DNA of 64,000 nt from Campylobacter sputorum subsp. sputorum. GTDB lineage: Bacteria; Campylobacterota; Campylobacteria; Campylobacterales; Campylobacteraceae. Position 1 is the first letter of the stretch. Each line of letters opens with the position of its first letter. The stretch lies in NCBI RefSeq assembly GCF_008245005.1, contig NZ_CP043427.1:992001-1056000 (forward strand). Direction: 5' to 3'. Under the pieces are notes generated by a model that did not search any database, was not told the DNA's origin, and worked only from the letters and a program-made list of their open reading frames with translations. The position numbers and the translations under genes were made by a program. Positions 58,570 to 64,000 of the stretch are shown piece by piece.

Positions 58570-58865
58570 TGAATATAGACAACTCTATGGCATTAAATGC
58601 ATACAATGCAGTAAATGATAAATTGATAACTCAAAACAGACCTAGATTTGATGAAAAGGCACTAAGAGAGCAAACTGATGCTTTTGAATCTTTTTTAGTA
58701 AAAACCGTTCTTGATTTATCTATCAAAAACGAAAATCCACTTTTCTCAAAAGATGCTGGAGACAAGATTTATAACTCAATGTATAATGACGCAATGAGTA
58801 AAGCATTAAGTGGTGGTTTTGGATTTAGCGATATGTTATTTAATTTTTTAAAAGAAAGGTCTTAA
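58569..58865 (+). CDS. FlgJ-type rod-binding protein without muramidase domain
   Basis: This 98-residue protein matches the N-terminal rod-binding domain of FlgJ (LREQTDAFESFLVKTVLDLS, DAGDKIYNSMYNDAMSKALS, GGFGFSDMLFNFL). The C-terminal muramidase of enteric FlgJ is absent, as is usual in epsilonproteobacteria, where other enzymes open the wall. It overlaps flgI by one base and precedes flgM. Confidence 0.88.
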   Translation: MNIDNSMALNAYNAVNDKLITQNRPRFDEKALREQTDAFESFLVKTVLDLSIKNENPLFSKDAGDKIYNSMYNDAMSKALSGGFGFSDMLFNFLKERS

Positions 58866-58890
58866 TAAAAATTAAATAATGCCGATATAG
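58866..58890 (+). promoter_or_regulatory. Sigma-28-type promoter of flgM
   Basis: GCCGATATAG (58881-58890) is an excellent FliA -10 element. A TAAA lies at 58866-58869, but the spacing is 13 bases, shorter than usual, so the -35 is weak. Control of flgM by FliA would form the usual feedback with its anti-sigma product. Confidence 0.65.
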
Positions 58891-58912
58891 TTAGCAATCA
58901 AGTTCTAACTAT
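58887..58912 (+). promoter_or_regulatory. Hairpin in the flgM leader
   Basis: ATAGTTAG pairs with CTAACTAT around a 10-base loop, ending just before the AAAGGA ribosome-binding site of flgM. It could affect flgM translation or mark the end of the flgI-flgJ transcript. Confidence 0.45.
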
Positions 58913-58924
58913 AAAGGATAAAAA

Positions 58925-59134
58925 ATGATTAATTCGGTAGGTGCGAGTTTCGTAACTGATTCTTCGCTTAATAAAATTAAAAATGACGATAAAAAGATAC
59001 AAAATTTAAAAACAACAGCTCAAAGTGCTGAGAGTGATAGTAAAGTTAGCAAAATAGCAAAAGCCATAGCAGATGGAACTTATAAAATAGATTTAAACAA
59101 AACAGCAAAGGCAGTAGCTAACGAACTATTTTAA
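58925..59134 (+). CDS. flgM: Anti-sigma-28 factor FlgM
   Basis: This 69-residue protein with a polar, disordered N-terminus has a C-terminal SKIAKAIADGTYKIDLNKTA segment, the FlgM core that binds FliA. FlgM blocks FliA until exported through the finished hook. It lies between flgJ and flgN, as in other Campylobacter, behind a sigma-28-type promoter. Confidence 0.93.
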   Translation: MINSVGASFVTDSSLNKIKNDDKKIQNLKTTAQSAESDSKVSKIAKAIADGTYKIDLNKTAKAVANELF

Positions 59135-59166
59135 TTTTTAGTCCTTTGTGCTTTAAAGGACTAAAA

Positions 59167-59598
59167 ATGATAAAACAATACCTAGATGAAGCTATTTCAT
59201 CACTAAATCAACTCATAGAAATAACTCAAACTGACATAGAAAATATAAAAAACGCTAGACACGAAGAAGTAGAACAAAGTGTAAAAATCAAAACAGAGCT
59301 TATAAAAAAATTTGAAAACTCTAAAATAACTCTTGATAAAGAACTTCTTAAAATGTTAGAAGAAAAAAGTGGAACAGATCTTGCTAGCATTTTGGATGAA
59401 GAGGATAAAAACAAGTTAGCCGAACTTAAAGACTCTCTTACTCTCTTACAAAATAAAAATAGAGAGTATTCAAGATATGTTATAGTAATAAAAGAGTATT
59501 ATGACTCTCTTGCAAACAAGATTTTTGGAGAAAAATCAGAAGGGTATAACAAAAAAGGCAAACAAATTTTTAACTCTAATTTTAAATTAAGGGTTTAA
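59167..59598 (+). CDS. flgN: FlgN-like flagellar export chaperone
   Basis: This 143-residue, almost entirely helical protein (NQLIEITQTDIENIKNARHE, LLQNKNREYSRYVIVIKEYY) lies directly before flgK, ending 1 bp before its start. FlgN chaperones the hook-filament junction proteins FlgK and FlgL. I start at the ATG at 59167, preceded by AAAGGA; a longer frame from 59146 adds seven unlike residues. The name rests largely on size, fold and position. Confidence 0.8.
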   Translation: MIKQYLDEAISSLNQLIEITQTDIENIKNARHEEVEQSVKIKTELIKKFENSKITLDKELLKMLEEKSGTDLASILDEEDKNKLAELKDSLTLLQNKNREYSRYVIVIKEYYDSLANKIFGEKSEGYNKKGKQIFNSNFKLRV

Positions 59599-59599
59599 A

Positions 59600-61456
59600 A
59601 TGGCAATATTTGACACTTTAGCAATCGGGGTTTCTGGCTTAAATGCCGCTGAGATGCAAATAACCACAACTGGTCATAATATTTCAAATATAGATAATGA
59701 AAGCTACACAAGACAAAGAGTTGTTCAAACGGCCAAAGAACCTTTTCACAATATACCAGGCGATGTTGGAAACGGAACACAAGTAGATCAGATTATAAGA
59801 ATACATGATGAATTTTCATATAATAGATTAAAAAATTCAGAAAGTGCTCTTTCTTATACTGGCTATAAACAAGATATCTTACAAGAAATAACACAAAGAT
59901 TTCCGGATTTAAAAGATGTTGGTATACTAAAAGATTTAGAAAATTACTTTAATGCTTGGAATAATTTTGCATCAAAATCGTCAGATGGTTCGCAAAAAAT
60001 CAACCTTATCCAACTAACACAAACCCTAAGCGAGAATATAAGAAAAGCATCAGATGAACTATATAAAATGAAAAAAACTGTAAATGATCAGCTAAAAATA
60101 AATGTAGAAGAATTTAATCGTCTAGGACAACAAATAGCTGATATAAATGGAGAGATTGCCAGAATAGAATCAATAAAAGGCAATAATGCAAATGATCTTA
60201 GAGATAAAAGAGATCAACTTGAAAGAGCTATGGCAAAATTAGTAAATATAACAGCATTTAAAGGTTCTCTTGAAAGCAATACCGCTATAGATAGAAATAT
60301 CACAGATATGGGACAAGATTATAGTTTAAATTTAGGTGGATTTGGTATAGTTGAAGGAACTGCATTTCACCCACTTGTTTTAAAAAGCGAAAGTGCCGCT
60401 AGCGATTTTCAAGCGATTTATTATGAAAGACAAGACGGTAGGCTTATAAACATAATGCCAAGTATAACAGGCGGACAAATAGGAGCTGAACTTGAGCTTA
60501 GAGGTAGGTATATAGACGCATCTACTGGTCAAACAAGCGATGGAACAATTCAAAGCTATATAAATAACCTAGATACTTTTGCCAAAACATTAATAACCCA
60601 AACAAACAATATTTATGCAAAATCAGCTCAAAATAAAGTAAATTCAAATGATTTAAGTTTCTTAAAACCTGAAAATTCTCTTATAAATTTTGATGATACT
60701 ATCAAAGAAGGAACATTTGATGTTGTAGTTTATGATAAACAAGGAAAAGAAGTAGCTAGAAAAACTATAGAGATAAATAGAACTACAGCTATGAATAGCG
60801 GTTTAGACTCAAATTCCATAGTAACTCAGTTTAATACAAACTCAGATGATAATAAAGACAAAAACTCGCTAAATGATGTTGATGATTATTTTAGTGCATC
60901 ATATATATATCATGATGATAAAAATTTAGGGCAACTATCTATAAATCCTAAATTTAATAACGATGAATATTTTATATCTTTTGAAGATAATGGGACAAAT
61001 TTTCCAGGAGTTGTTGGTTTAAATAGATTTTTTGACGGAAATAGCTCAAAAAACATAAGAGTAAATAGCGTATTAAGCGATGATCCTGTAAAACTTCAAG
61101 GATTTAAAGCGCCAATTGATGGTAATAACGAAGTAGCAAATGAGATTGTTCAACTTCAATATAAGAAGCTTGAATTTAATGGCAAAAACTCGTTTGGAAA
61201 AGAAGAAACAATAGAAGGTTTTTATAGATTTTTAACTACGCAAATAGCAGCTCAAACTGAAACAAACAACAACGCACATGAAACAAATAAAGCTTTATAT
61301 ACAACAGCTCTTCAAGAGTTTCAATCAATTAGCGGAGTAAGTATGAATGAAGAACTTACAAATTTAATTAGATTTCAATCAAGCTATGGTGCAAGTGCAA
61401 AAATAATCACAACAGTAGAAAAAATGCTTGACACATTGCTTACTTTAAAACAATGA
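59600..61456 (+). CDS. flgK: Flagellar hook-associated protein FlgK
   Basis: FlgK (HAP1) joins hook and filament. The 618-residue protein has the N-terminal IGVSGLNAAEMQITTTGHNI and DNESYTRQRVVQTAK signature of rod/hook/HAP proteins. QRFPDLKDVGILKDLENYFN-like D1 helices follow, and the C-terminal FQSISGVSMNEELTNLIRFQ and SSYGASAKIITTVEKMLDTL complete it. It overlaps the next gene by 4 bp. Confidence 0.96.
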   Translation: MAIFDTLAIGVSGLNAAEMQITTTGHNISNIDNESYTRQRVVQTAKEPFHNIPGDVGNGTQVDQIIRIHDEFSYNRLKNSESALSYTGYKQDILQEITQRFPDLKDVGILKDLENYFNAWNNFASKSSDGSQKINLIQLTQTLSENIRKASDELYKMKKTVNDQLKINVEEFNRLGQQIADINGEIARIESIKGNNANDLRDKRDQLERAMAKLVNITAFKGSLESNTAIDRNITDMGQDYSLNLGGFGIVEGTAFHPLVLKSESAASDFQAIYYERQDGRLINIMPSITGGQIGAELELRGRYIDASTGQTSDGTIQSYINNLDTFAKTLITQTNNIYAKSAQNKVNSNDLSFLKPENSLINFDDTIKEGTFDVVVYDKQGKEVARKTIEINRTTAMNSGLDSNSIVTQFNTNSDDNKDKNSLNDVDDYFSASYIYHDDKNLGQLSINPKFNNDEYFISFEDNGTNFPGVVGLNRFFDGNSSKNIRVNSVLSDDPVKLQGFKAPIDGNNEVANEIVQLQYKKLEFNGKNSFGKEETIEGFYRFLTTQIAAQTETNNNAHETNKALYTTALQEFQSISGVSMNEELTNLIRFQSSYGASAKIITTVEKMLDTLLTLKQ

Positions 61457-62208
61457 TTGATTTAAAAAATTTACTAGATTTTCACGCAAATTTAAAAAAT
61501 TGTGATGAGAATTTATTAGCTTTTGCAGATCCATTGCAAGTTGCTAGAAAATATAAAGAGCCAAATATTGCACTAATATGTGCACTATTTGCTTATGGTA
61601 ATGCAAAAATGATAGTTAAATTTCTAAACTCGCTAAATTTTGATTTACTTGATGAAAGCGATGAAGAAATAAGTAAATTTTACACTTCGCATAAATACAG
61701 ATTTCAAAGCATTATAGATGTAAAAGAGATTTTTATAACACACAAAAGATTAAAACAAGATGGCAATATCGAAGAGATTGTAGCAAATGGGATGAAAAAA
61801 TCAGGTGAGATCATAGATGGCTTAAATGAACTTATGAAATTTATATATTCACTAAATGATTATAGATCTTTTGGATATAATTTTTATTTTGGTTCAGTTT
61901 TTCAAACCCCGATTTCACCATACAAAAGATACAATATGTTTTTAAGATGGATGATTAGAAGTAGCGATATCGATCTTGGACTTTTTAAAAGCATTGATAA
62001 AAGATATCTTTTGATACCGCTTGACACTCATACTCACAAAGTTGCACTAAAACTTGGGCTTATAAGTAGAAAAAGCTATGATTTCAAAGCCGTTATGGAA
62101 CTAACTCAAAAATTAAGACAATTTGATAAAAATGATCCTATAAAATATGATTTTGCACTTTATAGACTTGGGCAAAGCAAAGAGATTGATAGCATTTTAA
62201 AAAAATAA
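61453..62208 (+). CDS. TIGR02757-family protein of unknown function
   Basis: This 251-residue protein matches the TIGR02757 pattern: DPLQVARKYKEPNIALICAL, FAYGNAKMIVKFL, KRYNMFLRWMIRSSDIDLG, LIPLDTHTHKVALKLGLISR and DPIKYDFALYRLGQ. The helix-hairpin-helix-like tail suggests a distant link to DNA glycosylases, with DTHTHK at the place of the catalytic loop, but no activity is known. It overlaps flgK by 4 bp, so it is translated with the flagellar genes although it is probably unrelated to motility. Confidence 0.85.
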   Translation: MIDLKNLLDFHANLKNCDENLLAFADPLQVARKYKEPNIALICALFAYGNAKMIVKFLNSLNFDLLDESDEEISKFYTSHKYRFQSIIDVKEIFITHKRLKQDGNIEEIVANGMKKSGEIIDGLNELMKFIYSLNDYRSFGYNFYFGSVFQTPISPYKRYNMFLRWMIRSSDIDLGLFKSIDKRYLLIPLDTHTHKVALKLGLISRKSYDFKAVMELTQKLRQFDKNDPIKYDFALYRLGQSKEIDSILKK

Positions 62209-62220
62209 TTTATACTAACT

Positions 62221-63246
62221 TTATAATTTTTGAAATTTACAACTATTTTTATCCTCAACAACTACATTATAAGATACCCCATTTACCTTAATATCATAAA
62301 TCGATATCTGTTTTTTTAATATCTGTTGCAACTCATAAATATATTTTTGATATTTTATCTCTATATCTTGTGCTTCTTCATTGCTAACCTCAACAAAACT
62401 TATCTTATCTCCACCTTTTAACTGCCCTACTTTAGGCAGCTCGCTTGGTAAAATTGTAGCTATTTTTGTATAACCGCCAGTTGTTTGGGCATCAGCCATA
62501 AGTATGATAGGTTCTCCGCTATTTGGAACTTGAATAGATCCAAAAAATACAGCATTTGAAATGATATCTGCTCCATTTTTATGCTCTATTTTTTCTCCAC
62601 TAAGTCTGTATCCCATTCTATCGCAACTTTGCGTTATATTGTAAGTTGAGTTTAAAAAAGTATATATTCCTTTATCACTAAAAGCATCTTTTTCTGGGCC
62701 TAAAACTACTTTTATGCTCTCTTTTTGCTTATATAAAGGTATAAAATTTTTAGGCAAATTTATTGGTTTATAAATTTTATAATTTTGCTCAAATTCTATC
62801 TCATCGTCATTTTGCAATGCTCTTCCATGAAAACCGCCTATATTTGATTTTAAATATGTGCTAAGTGAGCTATTGATCTTTTTAAGAGACATTTTTTTAG
62901 AAAATGCTATATAATTTCTAGCACCATTTGTAGCATTTTTTAATAACAGCACATCCCCTTGATTTACCAAATGAGCCTTCCATAACTCTTTTTTATCTCC
63001 ATTGATAAAAAGTTCATTTTGAGCTCCAGTAACACAGATAATCATATCTTCAAAAAATTCTATCTCAACACCAACTATGGTTGTTTCTATTACTCCATCA
63101 AATTCATCATTTTGTACTAAAAATTGCGATACAACATAAGCAAATTTATCCATTACTCCGGCTGTTGGCATTCCAAATTTCTTAAAACCGATTCTACCAA
63201 AATCCTGAATACTAGATAAAAGTCCGGCATTTTTTATCCTAATCAC
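62221..63246 (-). CDS. pxpC: 5-oxoprolinase subunit C (biotin-dependent carboxyltransferase-like, AHS2)
   Basis: PxpC works with PxpA and PxpB to open 5-oxoproline to glutamate with ATP. The 341-residue protein starts IRIKNAGLLSSIQDFGRIGF and has GVMDKFAYVVSQFLVQND, IGGFHGRALQNDDEI, ITQSCDRMGYRLSGEKIEH, SNAVFFGSIQVPNSGEPIIL and DAQTTGGYTKIATI, all typical of the AHS2 domain. It overlaps pxpB by one base. Confidence 0.93.
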   Translation of the reverse strand: MIRIKNAGLLSSIQDFGRIGFKKFGMPTAGVMDKFAYVVSQFLVQNDEFDGVIETTIVGVEIEFFEDMIICVTGAQNELFINGDKKELWKAHLVNQGDVLLLKNATNGARNYIAFSKKMSLKKINSSLSTYLKSNIGGFHGRALQNDDEIEFEQNYKIYKPINLPKNFIPLYKQKESIKVVLGPEKDAFSDKGIYTFLNSTYNITQSCDRMGYRLSGEKIEHKNGADIISNAVFFGSIQVPNSGEPIILMADAQTTGGYTKIATILPSELPKVGQLKGGDKISFVEVSNEEAQDIEIKYQKYIYELQQILKKQISIYDIKVNGVSYNVVVEDKNSCKFQKL

Positions 63247-63965
63247 TATATTTGCCTTTTTATTATTTCATAATTTGAGTTTTCAACTTGATTTTGTATG
63301 TATTGAAATTCATCTAAATTTATAGTTTTAAATTTTATATAATCCCCTGCTTCAACAACAGATGGATTTTTTCTATCAACATCATACATTTTTATGGGTG
63401 TCTTGCCGATGATTTTCCAACCTCCAGGACTAGCCCATGGATAAATACCGGTTTGACTTCCGCCTAATCCAACGCTTCCTTTTGGTATTTTTTCTCTAGG
63501 GATTTTAAGTCTAGGAATATTTATACGCTCATCCATACCGCCAAGATAACAAAATCCTGGCATAAATCCCATCATATAAACTAAATAATTTTTAGAAGTG
63601 TGAATTTTAACTATCTCATCCCAATCAAGCTTAGTATGAGATATAACGCTTTCCTTATCAAGTGCAAACTCTTCACAATAACAAACAGGAATCTCAACTA
63701 AATTTACATTTTGATTATCTTTTAAATCTTTGCATTCCTTAGCTAAATTATCCGCAATCATACAAATTTCTTCATATAAAATTTTACTTGGGTCATAGTA
63801 AATGCAAAGATCGATATAACTTGGTATAATCTCAATTACTCCGTGTATTTTAGATATTTTTTGAGCCACATTTCTTATAATAAAATTTATCTTAGTATCT
63901 ATAATGTCTCCAAACTTTATCATAACACCAACACCGGCTATTGGAAAAAATTTGATGCTGCTCAT
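63246..63965 (-). CDS. pxpB: 5-oxoprolinase subunit B (AHS1)
   Basis: This 239-residue protein has the AHS1 core: VEIPVCYCEEFALD, YMMGFMPGFCYLGGMDER, PRLKIPREKIPKGSVGLGG, SQTGIYPWASPGGWKIIGKT and NPSVVEAGDYIKF. It forms a complex with PxpC. Its ATG follows GGATGTGAG, and an upstream frame on the same strand ends just before it, so a larger operon extends off the right edge. Confidence 0.93.
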   Translation of the reverse strand: MSSIKFFPIAGVGVMIKFGDIIDTKINFIIRNVAQKISKIHGVIEIIPSYIDLCIYYDPSKILYEEICMIADNLAKECKDLKDNQNVNLVEIPVCYCEEFALDKESVISHTKLDWDEIVKIHTSKNYLVYMMGFMPGFCYLGGMDERINIPRLKIPREKIPKGSVGLGGSQTGIYPWASPGGWKIIGKTPIKMYDVDRKNPSVVEAGDYIKFKTINLDEFQYIQNQVENSNYEIIKRQI

Positions 63966-63966
63966 C

Positions 63967-64000
63967 TCACATCCAGAGTTTGTTTAAACTACTAAGAGAA
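63967..64000 (-). CDS. C-terminal tail of an upstream gene (partial at right edge)
   Basis: On the minus strand one frame enters from the right edge and reads SLSSLNKLWM before a TGA at 63969-63967, directly before the pxpB start. PxpA would be expected next to pxpBC, but ten residues are too few to identify it. Confidence 0.3.
   Translation of the reverse strand, partial: SLSSLNKLWM

Overview
The window is AT-rich, gene-dense DNA from an epsilonproteobacterium, most likely a Campylobacter. The support is the flagellar gene order (flaG-fliD-fliS next to an rsmD-like gene, flgI, flgJ, flgM, flgN, flgK), Campylobacter-style sigma-28 and sigma-54 promoters, extended TATAAT boxes without clear -35 elements, and the purD/guaA/uvrC neighbourhood. 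The species cannot be fixed from sequence reading alone. Most of the window is ordinary chromosome. I recognised no tRNA, rRNA or CRISPR array.

Layout. 1-6.5 kb: tail of a probable Na/Pi cotransporter, a periplasmic M16 peptidase, a HinfI-like (GANTC) restriction-modification pair, and a frameshifted NDH-2-type dehydrogenase. 6.6-13.5 kb: murC, a small membrane protein, mutS2, a frameshifted GGDEF/EAL protein, a LysE-type exporter and ridA. 13.5-20.5 kb (minus strand): an overlapping gene train purD-RDD-lptD-PRTase-pnp, preceded by a structured RNA that is probably 6S RNA. 20.5-24.5 kb: hemD, an ICMT-like protein, and a broken MarR/UvrA-like operon.

24.8-29.7 kb is an accessory island at the 3' end of guaA. 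It is bounded by imperfect direct repeats of about 60 bp. It carries a RloC/PrrC-like ATPase with a zinc-hook CxxC and a candidate nuclease motif, the catalytic half of an AlwI/BstNBI-family type IIS restriction enzyme, wrecked excisionase and integrase genes of Tn916 type, an XRE regulator with candidate operators, and a broken DUF2513 gene. Strong Shine-Dalgarno sites and the family types suggest an origin in Firmicutes. This is the most interesting part of the window.

29.7-44.9 kb: guaA, a tiny lipoprotein, a DciA-like protein, uvrC, a TcyP-like symporter, a hybrid histidine kinase, a CinA-like protein, ilvC, a polysaccharide deacetylase, dprA, ruvX and a chemoreceptor with a G7 tract touching its start codon. 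44.9-53.5 kb: HIT protein, trpC, TPR protein, YkgJ-type protein, a tRNA-methyltransferase-like protein, a large coiled-coil protein with a frameshifted C-terminus, an FAD oxidoreductase, proA and a YcfL-like lipoprotein. 53.5-62.2 kb: flagellar filament-cap and rod/ring/hook genes. 62.2-64 kb: 5-oxoprolinase subunits pxpC and pxpB.

At least three otherwise conserved chromosomal genes (NDH-2, GGDEF/EAL, coiled-coil) and two genes of the MarR/UvrA-like operon are broken by short indels, two of them in A-tracts and one at a T6A6 junction. Phase variation, real decay and assembly error cannot be told apart from the sequence alone.
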